Shown: positions 1 through 6,532 of the stretch, piece by piece
How positions within the stretch are numbered: position 1 is the first letter of the stretch
How the letters are laid out: every line of letters starts with the position of its first letter
NCBI GenBank assembly: GCA_021648225.1
Contig: JAKITE010000113.1
Coordinates: 1 to 9,307 of the forward strand
Direction of reading: 5' to 3'
DNA: 9,307 nt
Source: Paracoccaceae bacterium
GTDB taxonomy: Bacteria > Pseudomonadota > Alphaproteobacteria > Rhodobacterales > Rhodobacteraceae
Notes under the pieces: generated by a model
What the model was told of the DNA's origin: nothing
Seen by the model: the letters and a program-made list of their open reading frames with translations, nothing else
Databases searched by the model: none
Program-made: the position numbers and the translations under genes

Positions 1-493
1 TTTCGGCAAATTCCAGCAATTTGGTGCGGCTGGAAAGATCCCATTCGCGCCACGGTGCAATCACTTTGATATCGGGGTTCAGCGCATAGGCCGAAAGTTC
101 AAACCGCACTTGGTCATTGCCTTTGCCGGTCGCGCCATGCGCCACGGCATCCGCGCCGCATTCAGCAGCAATTTCAACAAGGCGTTTGGAAATAAGCGGC
201 CGCGCGATGGAGGTGCCCAGCAAATAAACGCCTTCATAAACCGCATTGGCGCGAAACATCGGGAACACAAAGTCACGCACAAATTCCTCGCGCACGTCCT
301 CGATATGAATGTTTTCGGGCTTTACGCCCAGCAATTCAGCCTTTTTACGGGCCGGGCCAAGCTCCTCGCCTTGGCCAAGATCGGCGGTAAAGGTCACCAC
401 CTCGCAGTCATATTCGATTTCCAGCCATTTCAGGATGATCGAGGTATCCAGCCCGCCCGAATAGGCAAGAACAACTTTTTTTGGTGAAGACAT
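1..493 (-). CDS. argG: Argininosuccinate synthase, N-terminal 164 residues (gene runs off the left edge)
   Basis: Argininosuccinate synthase joins citrulline and aspartate using ATP in the cytoplasm, the next-to-last step of arginine synthesis. Reading the minus strand from the ATG at 493-491 gives a protein starting MSSPKKVVLAYSGGLDTS. The SGGLDTS pyrophosphate-binding motif (residues 12-18) marks the ATP-pyrophosphatase fold. Further on are TADLGQGEE (37-45), LLGTSIARPL (91-100) and AHGATGKGNDQVRFE (118-132), all typical of ArgG. The family is about 400 residues, so well under half is present, and the frame is open to the window edge. A GGAG ribosome binding site lies at 505-502, 8 bases before the start. 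The gene is divergent from the sulfotransferase, so its promoter must lie in or beyond the short region at 494-600. The identification is secure from the motifs. Confidence 0.97.
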   Translation of the reverse strand, partial: MSSPKKVVLAYSGGLDTSIILKWLEIEYDCEVVTFTADLGQGEELGPARKKAELLGVKPENIHIEDVREEFVRDFVFPMFRANAVYEGVYLLGTSIARPLISKRLVEIAAECGADAVAHGATGKGNDQVRFELSAYALNPDIKVIAPWREWDLSSRTKLLEFAE

Positions 494-553
494 GTAGCAT
501 ACTCCGGCATATTTGATTATGAATTGTCTTTAGGCGAGTTTTTACGGACCAGC

Positions 554-587
554 AAGAGGATGATAGCTATATCCTCTTTTCGAGAGG
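554..587 (+). promoter_or_regulatory. Palindrome with two mutually exclusive hairpins over the sulfotransferase start region
   Basis: Segment A (554-561, AAGAGGAT) is the exact reverse complement of segment B (571-578, ATCCTCTT). Between them lie 9 bases that include the self-complementary ATAGCTAT, so 554-578 is nearly a full 25-base palindrome. B can instead pair with segment C: CCTCT (573-577) with AGAGG (583-587), extendable by a G-U pair with a 3-base loop. A and C both resemble ribosome binding sites, A for the ATG at 560 and C for the GTG at 596, while B is the matching anti-Shine-Dalgarno sequence. This could be a leader switch, an operator shared with divergent argG, or chance. If translation starts at TTG 524 it is simply coding sequence. 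Confidence 0.35.
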
Positions 588-1285
588 TGTTGAATGTGTT
601 GAACGAAAACCCTAAATCGCGAACTTTGGATATTGTCGCACAGAAACTGGCCTATTTTCCGGTGCCCAAAGTTGCCAGCTCCTCTATGAAGCAAATGTTT
701 CACGAGCTTGAGTTCGGGGAAAAGCTTAGCCAGAAATCCGAACCGGATCATCGGCACGGAATCCATACCGCATTTTTTAATACGCGGGATTTCTATGGAT
801 TGGATTTGGCATTTTACCAAGGATTTTCAAGAATAGCGATAATTCGAGACCCTGTTGAACGCATTCTATCAGCCTATACCAATCGCGTCGAACATTTGGG
901 CGAGCTTTCGGAAGGTAATATTGATATGGACCTTGCCAAAGCCCTAAATGTTGAACCGGATCCGCCCCGGCACAAGTTTTTCCAGAATATAGATAAATAC
1001 CGGATTTTATCCGGGTCTGTGCGGCATCACACCGACCCGTTTACCCGGTTTCTCGGGTCTGATCTAGGTTATTATACGGATGTCTATAAAATGGATCAGC
1101 TGGACCTGCTGGCGGAACAGGTTTCAGGGCTTTGCGGTAGAAAAGTAAGCATTGAACATTACAATAAAAGAACAGGACGGACTGCGTTCAAGTGGCTTGG
1201 CGTAAAGGCGCGTAAACATCTGCTGACTTTTTGTGCTGGTGATTATGCGCTGTTGAGTGACCATTTCTTGCCGCCAAAAGCATGA
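560..1285 (+). CDS. Sulfotransferase family protein (Sulfotransfer_2 / carbohydrate type)
   Basis: This is probably a PAPS-dependent sulfotransferase that places sulfate on a sugar, polysaccharide or small molecule; the acceptor cannot be told. With the ATG start (241 residues), PKVASSSMK (36-44) is the loop that binds the 5'-phosphosulfate. RDPVERILSAY (96-106) is the 3'-phosphate-binding motif, and a YNKR element near residue 201 resembles the late conserved Asn region of the family. The start is uncertain. TTG 524 gives 253 residues with no visible ribosome binding site. ATG 560 has AAGAGG directly against it. GTG 596 has GAGAGG at a better 8-base spacing and keeps both motifs. No signal peptide or membrane segment is seen. 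No sulfate-activation or polysaccharide genes are nearby, so it looks like an isolated accessory gene. It reads as more AT-rich than argG or ilvA, weakly hinting at transfer. Confidence 0.8.
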   Translation: MIAISSFREVLNVLNENPKSRTLDIVAQKLAYFPVPKVASSSMKQMFHELEFGEKLSQKSEPDHRHGIHTAFFNTRDFYGLDLAFYQGFSRIAIIRDPVERILSAYTNRVEHLGELSEGNIDMDLAKALNVEPDPPRHKFFQNIDKYRILSGSVRHHTDPFTRFLGSDLGYYTDVYKMDQLDLLAEQVSGLCGRKVSIEHYNKRTGRTAFKWLGVKARKHLLTFCAGDYALLSDHFLPPKA

Positions 1286-1311
1286 TACCCCTCAATTTTC
1301 AGGTCGCGTGA

Positions 1312-1351
1312 GCAAATCCATTTGCCTTCAACCACAGCTTTGCAATATAGA
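1312..1351 (+). promoter_or_regulatory. Candidate promoter and small palindrome before the membrane-protein/ilvA operon
   Basis: In the 94-base gap between the sulfotransferase and the membrane protein, TTGCCT (1322-1327) and TATAGA (1346-1351) are spaced 18 bases apart and each matches 4 of 6 sigma-70 consensus bases. GCAAAT (1312-1317) and ATTTGC (1320-1325) form inverted arms with two bases between, overlapping the -35 box as an operator might. Transcription would start near 1358, giving a leader of about 22 bases that contains the ribosome binding site. The match is weak and unsupported by comparison. No terminator for the upstream gene is seen in this gap. Confidence 0.3.
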
Positions 1352-1379
1352 GCTTAAGATACTTATCAGAGGAATTATT

Positions 1380-2183
1380 ATGCTCGGTGTTCAAATCTTT
1401 CTTCATAGCCTGCGACAGGTTACCGGCAATATCGGCATGGCAGTGCGTGTAAGTTTGTGGTTTGTTATCTTTGTGGTAATTGGCACGGTGGGCATGTTTT
1501 CCGCAGTATTTGCCGACCCGAATCAACCGTCTTTTGATGGGGTGGCAACCTTGCTGGTTTTTGGATTCGCGATATTTTTTATCTGGGGCGGATCGCTGAT
1601 TGCGGTGGTCTGGCATCGTTATATTTTGCTGGAGGAAGTGCCCCAAGGCGCAATCCCTTATCGTAGCGGCCTGAATATCTGGACCTATTTTTGGTATACT
1701 TTTGGCATTGCCATCATTCTGGTTGTGGTAACCATGATTTTGACAATGGTGCTTGGCTTGGTTATTTTCCCGAATACACCGCTGAAAAGCGCAATTTTTT
1801 CGATTATTCTCGGCTCTGTATTGGTGGTTCTGTTTTACCGGCTGGCGCTGATTTTGCCAGCGGTGGCGATTGATCAAAAGCTTTCCTTGGCGGATGCAAT
1901 GCACGCAACCCGTTCAGCTATGGGGCCAATTCTGGTGCTGGCAGTTGCGGTGGTTATTTTCAACACGATCCTTAGCCAAATTGTCGGATTTTTGTTTAAT
2001 GGCGATCAGGCCAATGCCATGCTGCGCGTTGAAAATGACCAGATTATTTATACCGAAATTTCAGGAATGGGCATTTTGTATTTTATTGCAAATGGTCTGG
2101 TTCAATGGTTTTCGCTAATGCTAAGCGTCAGCATTCTTTCAACCCTTTACGGGCATTTTGTTGAAAAACGCGGTCTGGGCTAA
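1380..2183 (+). CDS. Multi-pass inner-membrane protein of unknown function
   Basis: A 267-residue hydrophobic protein with about six predicted membrane segments, near residues 24-45, 55-78, 103-130, 136-163, 183-206 and 228-256. The loops carry WHRYILLEE (78-86), RLALILPAVAID (154-165) followed by a Ser-Leu-Ala-Asp-Ala stretch, and a charged loop at 207-225. I recall similar uncharacterised membrane proteins in Rhodobacterales but cannot assign a function; distant kinship to YciC- or DUF4013-like membrane domains is only a guess. The frame stays open upstream to 1257. I chose ATG 1380 because AGAGGA lies at 1368-1373 with a 6-base gap and the extra upstream residues look non-coding. It is followed after 27 bases by ilvA on the same strand, so the two are probably cotranscribed. 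Confidence 0.85.
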   Translation: MLGVQIFLHSLRQVTGNIGMAVRVSLWFVIFVVIGTVGMFSAVFADPNQPSFDGVATLLVFGFAIFFIWGGSLIAVVWHRYILLEEVPQGAIPYRSGLNIWTYFWYTFGIAIILVVVTMILTMVLGLVIFPNTPLKSAIFSIILGSVLVVLFYRLALILPAVAIDQKLSLADAMHATRSAMGPILVLAVAVVIFNTILSQIVGFLFNGDQANAMLRVENDQIIYTEISGMGILYFIANGLVQWFSLMLSVSILSTLYGHFVEKRGLG

Positions 2184-2210
2184 GGCCGTTTTTGCGCCAA
2201 AGGATGGAAT

Positions 2211-3473
2211 ATGACTAACAATGATCTTGCGGCGTTTCGGCTGGGTGTTGATCGCGCCGCGCAGCAATTGCGCAGCCTGTTTGACCCAACGCCGTTGCAA
2301 CGCAATGATTTTTTGTCCGCGCGGTATGGCGCCGATATTTACCTGAAACGCGAAGACCTGTCGCCGGTGCGCAGCTATAAAATTCGCGGTGCGTTTAATG
2401 CGGTTGTGCATGCGATCAATTCGGGTGCCAAGGGGCCGTTTGTCTGTGCTTCGGCGGGTAATCATGCGCAGGGCGTCGCCTATGTGTGCAAACATTTCAA
2501 CGTGCGCGGTGTGATTTTTATGCCGGTCACCACGCCGCAGCAAAAGGTTTTCAAAACCCGCAGTTTTGGCGCGGGCAATGTGGAAATCCGGCTGGAAGGC
2601 GATTATTTTGATGACACGTTAAAGGCAGCACAAGAATACAGCCGCAAGGAAAACGCGGTTTTTCTGCCGCCCTTTGATGATGATCAGGTGATCGAGGGCC
2701 AAGCCACGGTTGCCGCCGAAATCATGGCGCAATTGCCGGATGACGTGCAGCCCGACATGGTGGTAATGCCGGTTGGCGGGGGTGGTTTGGCCGCAGGACT
2801 AACGCAATATATGCAGGGTAAATCAATTGATTTTCGTTTTGTCGAACCGGTCGGCGCGCCCAGTTTATATGCAGCGCTTAAGGCCGGAGAGCTGGTAACC
2901 CTGCCAAAGGTTGACAGTTTTGTGGACGGCGCAGCGGTCAATCGCATTGGTGCGCGAAATTTCAAGGCCCTTAAGGGGTTCGCGGTTAACGATTGCATCA
3001 CGGTTGCCGAGGGGCGGCTTTGCACCACGATGATCGAAATGTTGAATGTGGAAGGCATCGTTCTGGAGCCGGCCGGGGCATTGGCGATTGATGCGCTAAA
3101 GGATATTCCAAAGGCGGATATCGCCGGTAAATCGGTTGTGGTCATTGTGTCTGGCGGTAATTTTGATTTTGAACGCCTGCCCGATGTCAAAGAACGCGCC
3201 TTGCGCTTTGAGGGGCTGAAGAAATATTTCATTCTGCGTATGCCCCAACGCCCCGGTGCGCTAAAAGATTTCCTTAATCTGTTAGGGCCGCAAGATGACA
3301 TCGCGCGGTTTGAATATCTGAAAAAATCGGCCCGCAATTTTGGCTCGGTGCTGATTGGCATTGAAACCCGCGAACCGGGCGGGTTTGAGCAGCTGTTCCA
3401 GCGCATCACCGATGCCGGTTTCAGCTATGAGGATATTACCGACAATGACACGCTGGCCAATTTTATTGTTTAG
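2211..3473 (+). CDS. ilvA: Threonine ammonia-lyase (biosynthetic threonine dehydratase)
   Basis: This PLP enzyme deaminates L-threonine to 2-oxobutanoate, the committed step toward isoleucine. The 420 residues match the shorter, Bacillus-type IlvA with one C-terminal regulatory domain, not the roughly 510-residue E. coli form with two. KREDLSPVRSYKIRGAF (46-62) contains the PLP lysine K57. SAGNHAQG (81-88) binds the substrate, GGGGLAAG (189-196) grips the PLP phosphate, and SGGN (314-317) lies near the pyridine nitrogen. From about residue 336, YFILRMPQRPGALKDFL begins the single ACT-like domain, where feedback control by isoleucine would act. ATG 2211 is preceded by AAGGA. The gene sits 27 bases after the membrane-protein gene and 9 bases before the hydrolase, suggesting one operon. 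No leader-peptide attenuator is visible directly upstream. Confidence 0.96.
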   Translation: MTNNDLAAFRLGVDRAAQQLRSLFDPTPLQRNDFLSARYGADIYLKREDLSPVRSYKIRGAFNAVVHAINSGAKGPFVCASAGNHAQGVAYVCKHFNVRGVIFMPVTTPQQKVFKTRSFGAGNVEIRLEGDYFDDTLKAAQEYSRKENAVFLPPFDDDQVIEGQATVAAEIMAQLPDDVQPDMVVMPVGGGGLAAGLTQYMQGKSIDFRFVEPVGAPSLYAALKAGELVTLPKVDSFVDGAAVNRIGARNFKALKGFAVNDCITVAEGRLCTTMIEMLNVEGIVLEPAGALAIDALKDIPKADIAGKSVVVIVSGGNFDFERLPDVKERALRFEGLKKYFILRMPQRPGALKDFLNLLGPQDDIARFEYLKKSARNFGSVLIGIETREPGGFEQLFQRITDAGFSYEDITDNDTLANFIV

Positions 3474-3482
3474 GGGGTCGAT

Positions 3483-4250
3483 ATGCTGAATACGATTGTA
3501 GTGGGCGAACCCGGTGGCAAACCGCCATTGCTGATTGTGCATGGGCTGTTTGGGTCGGCCCGCAATTGGGGCGTGTTGCAAAAACGATTAGGTAAGGATC
3601 GCCAAGTGCTGGCGGTTGATCTGCGTAATCACGGTGACAGTTTTCATGATGATGATAACAGCTACGGCGCGCTGGCCGATGATTTGGCCGAGGTAATAAT
3701 GGCTCATGGCGGCATTGCAGATGTTTTGGGCCATTCCATGGGTGGCAAAGCCGCGATGGTGCTGGCACTGCAACAGCCCGAATTGGTGCAGCATTTGCTG
3801 GTGGCAGATATTGCCCCCGTGGGTTATGGCCATTCGCAAATGCATAATCTTGAGGCTATGCGATCGGTCGATTTAACAGGGGTCACGCGGCGCGCAGAGG
3901 TGGATGCGCAATTGCAAGCCAACGTTTCAGAAGCACCTTTGCGGGCGTTCTTTTTGCAATCGTTGGCGCTTGGCGAAAATGGCGCACGCTGGAAGCTGAA
4001 TTTGGATGCGCTGGGCAATGCCATGGATGAAATACTGGGTTTTCCAGCCATAAATGGCAACTTTTCGGGCCCGACATTGTTTGTGCATGGCGGGGCGTCG
4101 GATTATGTAACCGCTGCGCATCACCAACGCATTCTGGAATTGTTTCCCGATGCGGAATTTAATGAAATCGCGGGCGCGGGCCATTGGCTACACGCAGAAA
4201 AACCCCGTGAATTTCAACAGGCGGTCACTGATTTCCTGACGCAATCATAG
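3483..4250 (+). CDS. Alpha/beta hydrolase, YbfF-like esterase
   Basis: A 255-residue soluble alpha/beta hydrolase. LLIVHGLFGSARNWG (16-30) supplies the oxyanion-hole HG motif, and VDLRNHGDS (45-53) is typical of the YbfF/ABHD11 branch. The nucleophile is S85 in GHSMGG (83-88), the likely acid is D207 in HGGASD (202-207), and H234 in GAGHWLH completes the triad. YbfF-type enzymes hydrolyse short-chain esters and acyl-CoA thioesters in vitro; the natural substrate is unsettled. Its start follows the ilvA stop by 9 bases and the ribosome binding site AGGGGGT (3472-3478) overlaps that stop, so translation is probably coupled to ilvA. Whether it acts in isoleucine metabolism is unknown. Its tail overlaps the convergent thiolase gene by 6 bases. 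The family is firm, the exact role is not. Confidence 0.9.
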   Translation: MLNTIVVGEPGGKPPLLIVHGLFGSARNWGVLQKRLGKDRQVLAVDLRNHGDSFHDDDNSYGALADDLAEVIMAHGGIADVLGHSMGGKAAMVLALQQPELVQHLLVADIAPVGYGHSQMHNLEAMRSVDLTGVTRRAEVDAQLQANVSEAPLRAFFLQSLALGENGARWKLNLDALGNAMDEILGFPAINGNFSGPTLFVHGGASDYVTAAHHQRILELFPDAEFNEIAGAGHWLHAEKPREFQQAVTDFLTQS

Positions 4251-5423
4251 GCGCTCAATCGCCAGCGCGATGCCTTGGCCGCCGCCGATACACATGGTAA
4301 TCAGGGCGCGTTTGCCATTTATGCGTTCCAGCTCATACAGGGCCTTAAGGGTGATAATCGCGCCGGTTGCGCCGACCGGATGGCCAAGCGCAATCGCACC
4401 GCCATTGGGGTTTACCAATGCCGGATCAAACCCGAGGGTCTTGCTGACAGCACAGGCCTGCGCGGCAAAGGCCTCGTTGCTTTCGATCAGGTCAAAATCC
4501 GCCACGGATAACCCGGTTTTTGCCAGCAAGGATTGCACTGCCGGAACCGGACCAATACCCATAAGATCGGGCCGAACCCCCGCATGGGCATAGCCCAATA
4601 TGCGGGCTTTGGCTTTTAACCCCGCCTTTTGAGCGGCTTCAGCCGTGGCCAGCACCAGCGCGGCCGCACCGTCATTGATGCCCGATGCATTGCCAGCGGT
4701 CACGGTCCCGCCTTTTTGAAAGGCAGGGCGCAGGCCCGACAATGCTTCGGCTGACGTCGATTTCGGGTGTTCATCAACCGAAAACGAAACCGTTTCGCGG
4801 CGGTGTTTTACATCAATCGCTGTGATCTGGCTGTCAAAATATCCGGCCTTGATGGCGGCTGCGGCGCGCTGCTGGCTTTCAAGCGCCAAGCGGTCTTGGG
4901 CCTCGCGCGAAATGCCGTATTCAGTCGCCACATTTTCAGCGGTGATGCCCATATGGCCGGTGCCAAACGGGCAATGCAGGGTGGCCAGCATCATGTCTGT
5001 CATCTTAACATCGCCCATTTTTTGCCCCCAGCGGGCTTGCGGCATGATATAGGGCGAGCGGCTCATGGCCTCGGCCCCGCCTGCCAGTGCAAATTCCGCG
5101 TCGCCCAGCATCAGGGCTTGGGCCGCCGAAATAATTGCCTGCGCGCCTGAGCCACAAAGCCGGTTAACATTCATGGCCGGCACGGTTTCGGGGATGCCGG
5201 AATTTATGGCGGCAACCCGCGACAGATACATATCGCGGGGTTCGGTATTGATCACATGTCCAAAAACCACGGTGCCGATCTGTGCAGGGTCGACTCCGGC
5301 GCGTTGCATGGCCATTTGGCTGACATGGGTTGCGGTCTCGCAAGGCGGAGTGCCAGCCAGCGCGCCACCAAAGGCACCAATGGCGGTGCGCGCGCCATCC
5401 AGAATTACGATCTCGTGGGTCAT
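4245..5423 (-). CDS. Beta-ketothiolase (acetyl-CoA C-acyltransferase, BktB-like)
   Basis: Thiolases condense two acyl-CoAs or split 3-oxoacyl-CoA, serving polyhydroxyalkanoate or mevalonate supply and fatty-acid breakdown. With the ATG start (392 residues, the usual length), the catalytic set is complete: C90 in NRLCGSGAQA, H348 in GHPVGATG, and C378 in MCIGGGQG. FGHVINTEPRDMYLSRVAA (54-72) and the MLATLHCPFGTGHMG loop resemble BktB-type broad-range thiolases more closely than PhaA, from memory of those sequences. The frame would also allow GTG at 5426. I chose ATG 5423 because AAGGA at 5435-5431 is 7 bases from it but only 4 from the GTG. It follows cbiB after 15 bases and is probably cotranscribed with it, although the two have no obvious shared pathway. 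Its 3' end overlaps the hydrolase gene. Confidence 0.94.
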   Translation of the reverse strand: MTHEIVILDGARTAIGAFGGALAGTPPCETATHVSQMAMQRAGVDPAQIGTVVFGHVINTEPRDMYLSRVAAINSGIPETVPAMNVNRLCGSGAQAIISAAQALMLGDAEFALAGGAEAMSRSPYIMPQARWGQKMGDVKMTDMMLATLHCPFGTGHMGITAENVATEYGISREAQDRLALESQQRAAAAIKAGYFDSQITAIDVKHRRETVSFSVDEHPKSTSAEALSGLRPAFQKGGTVTAGNASGINDGAAALVLATAEAAQKAGLKAKARILGYAHAGVRPDLMGIGPVPAVQSLLAKTGLSVADFDLIESNEAFAAQACAVSKTLGFDPALVNPNGGAIALGHPVGATGAIITLKALYELERINGKRALITMCIGGGQGIALAIERL

Positions 5424-5430
5424 CACAGCG

Positions 5431-5435
5431 TCCTT
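5431..5435 (-). promoter_or_regulatory. Ribosome binding site deciding the thiolase start
   Basis: AAGGA on the minus strand lies in the 15-base gap after cbiB. It is 7 bases before ATG 5423 and 4 before GTG 5426, which favours the ATG. It begins directly downstream of the cbiB stop codon, consistent with translational coupling between the two genes. Confidence 0.65.
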
Positions 5436-5438
5436 TTT

Positions 5439-6350
5439 CTAAAATATGAGCGCTAGCACAATGATTATCAAGCCAAAAACCGCCCATGCGCGCCACAGAA
5501 TGCTAACTGCATCGCGAATATCACTCGCGTTCAAAACCCGCCTGCCATGGTGGTTTACAAACAGATCATCGCTAAGCTTACCGCCATAAGATCGCGGCCC
5601 TGCCAGCGAAATATCCAGCGCCCCCGCCATGGCAGATTCGGGCCAGCCCGCATTGGGGGAACGGTGTTGGCCTGCATCACGGCGCATGATCTCCCACGCT
5701 TGGCGTGATTGGGTGGCGGCGCAGATCAGCAAACCGGACAAGCGCGCGGGGATCAGATTAACCAGATCATCCAGCCGCGCCGCTGCCCAGCCAAAATGCC
5801 GGTATTTGTCAGACCGATAGCCAATCATGCTATCAGCGGTATTGATCATTTTATAAGCCAGAATGCCGGGCAACCCGAACAGCAAAAACCAGAATGCGGG
5901 GGCAATCACGCCGTCAGAAAAATTTTCGGCAGCGCTTTCAATGGCACTGCGGGCTACGGCGGTTTCATCCATATCTTTTGTATCACGCCCGACAATCATC
6001 GCCACCGCAGCTTTGCCCTGATCCAGATTTTGCTCCAGCCCCTTGGCCACATCCGAAACATGGCTGGTTAAGGAACGCTGGGCAATCAGCACCGCTGTAA
6101 CAAGAATTTCAAACAATCCAAAATCCGGCAGGATTTGAATTGCAAAACCAAGCATTAACGCGCCGATGCCCAGCAGCAGAATAACCCAAACGCCATTTTG
6201 GCGGGTGTTATTGTTAAACCGGATATCCAGATACCTGATCGCATCGCCCATCAGTTTCACCGGATGCGGAATGCGCCGCCACAGCTGCGCCGGTTCGCCA
6301 ATCGCGGCATCCAGCGCCAGCGCCAAAACCAGTATTTCCAGATTATTCAC
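5439..6350 (-). CDS. cbiB: Adenosylcobinamide-phosphate synthase (CbiB; CobD in alphaproteobacterial naming)
   Basis: This membrane enzyme attaches the aminopropanol (phosphate) side chain to adenosylcobyric acid late in cobalamin synthesis. The 303-residue product has the family signatures in order: an Asp...GEP element (14-20), HPVKLMG (29-35), IVGRDT (119-124), SAIESAAENFSDGVIAP (136-152), NTADSMIGYR (170-179), RLDDLVNLIPARL (192-204) and SPNAGWPESAMAGAL (231-245). Hydrophobic stretches near 55-75, 80-91, 150-168 and 287-303 fit a multi-pass protein. The open frame extends to a TTG at 6386, but I chose GTG 6350 because AAAGGAG lies 5 bases before it and homologs begin close to this point. 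The usual partner genes, such as the threonine-phosphate decarboxylase cobC, are absent from the window. The E. coli/Salmonella gene called cobD is a different enzyme. Confidence 0.96.
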   Translation of the reverse strand: MNNLEILVLALALDAAIGEPAQLWRRIPHPVKLMGDAIRYLDIRFNNNTRQNGVWVILLLGIGALMLGFAIQILPDFGLFEILVTAVLIAQRSLTSHVSDVAKGLEQNLDQGKAAVAMIVGRDTKDMDETAVARSAIESAAENFSDGVIAPAFWFLLFGLPGILAYKMINTADSMIGYRSDKYRHFGWAAARLDDLVNLIPARLSGLLICAATQSRQAWEIMRRDAGQHRSPNAGWPESAMAGALDISLAGPRSYGGKLSDDLFVNHHGRRVLNASDIRDAVSILWRAWAVFGLIIIVLALIF

Positions 6351-6355
6351 ATCGG

Positions 6356-6362
6356 CTCCTTT
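6356..6362 (-). promoter_or_regulatory. Strong ribosome binding site deciding the GTG start of cbiB
   Basis: AAAGGAG on the minus strand is 5 bases upstream of GTG 6350. It lies inside any version of the gene started at the upstream TTG 6386, which has no comparable site, so the shorter GTG start is preferred. Confidence 0.75.
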
Positions 6363-6374
6363 AGGTTCAAAGGG

Positions 6375-6402
6375 GTAATAAGCCAAAATTGCATGGTTTC
6401 AA
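6375..6402 (-). promoter_or_regulatory. Candidate cbiB promoter
   Basis: On the minus strand, TTGAAA (6402-6397, 5 of 6 consensus bases) and TATTAC (6380-6375, 4 of 6) are separated by 16 bases. Transcription would start near 6368, leaving a short leader of about 18 bases that holds the AAAGGAG site. Such a short leader leaves no room for a cobalamin riboswitch. The call rests on consensus matching only. Confidence 0.4.
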
Positions 6403-6422
6403 GCCCGGGCGGCGAAACCGTG
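6392..6422. repeat. 9-base inverted repeat overlapping the cbiB -35 box (possible operator)
   Basis: CATGGTTTC (6392-6400) and GAAACCGTG (6414-6422) are inverted copies with one mismatch, which is a G-U pair if transcribed rightward. The 13-base spacer contains the palindrome GCCCGGGC (6403-6410). No T-run follows on either strand, so it is not a standard terminator. It covers the proposed -35 box of cbiB in the divergent region shared with the 114-residue gene, as a repressor or activator site would. Confidence 0.45.
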
Positions 6423-6532
6423 CCGACAATTATTTGATGGCTGGATTGTAAACCACCTGCGGCTATAGTTACATGGTGTGAACCAAATATTCATGCTTAA
6501 CTGGTAAATCGGAGTTGTATCGGAGGGTTTTC

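Noticed and set aside
110..487. Open frame of 125 codons on the plus strand
   Set aside because: It lies wholly opposite argG, whose motifs are unmistakable on the minus strand; the plus-strand product has no recognisable features.
554..580. Rho-independent terminator
   Set aside because: The hairpin stem is AU-rich in part, the four T bases partly belong to the stem itself, and no gene ends just upstream on the plus strand.
1257..1379. N-terminal extension of the membrane protein by 41 residues
   Set aside because: The extension overlaps the sulfotransferase end, looks non-coding and lacks a ribosome binding site, whereas ATG 1380 has AGAGGA at good spacing.
1299..1904. 201-codon minus-strand frame opposite the membrane protein
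   Set aside because: Its His/Gln/Asn-rich content is the expected antisense of a hydrophobic protein, and the plus-strand gene has a clear ribosome binding site and membrane helices.
2684..3409. 241-codon minus-strand frame inside ilvA
   Set aside because: Antisense shadow; IlvA has complete family motifs across this stretch, and the antisense product is an Arg/Ser/Pro-rich composition artefact.
6434..6469. Sigma-70 promoter for the 114-residue gene using TATAGT (6464-6469)
   Set aside because: The TTGATG and TTGTAA boxes upstream are 24 and 12 bases away, both outside the usable spacing; no better pair was found.
6351..6532. Possible cobalamin riboswitch upstream of cbiB
   Set aside because: No B12-box-like sequence or suitable set of helices was found by eye, and the best promoter leaves only about 18 bases of leader. 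A covariance-model search would settle it.
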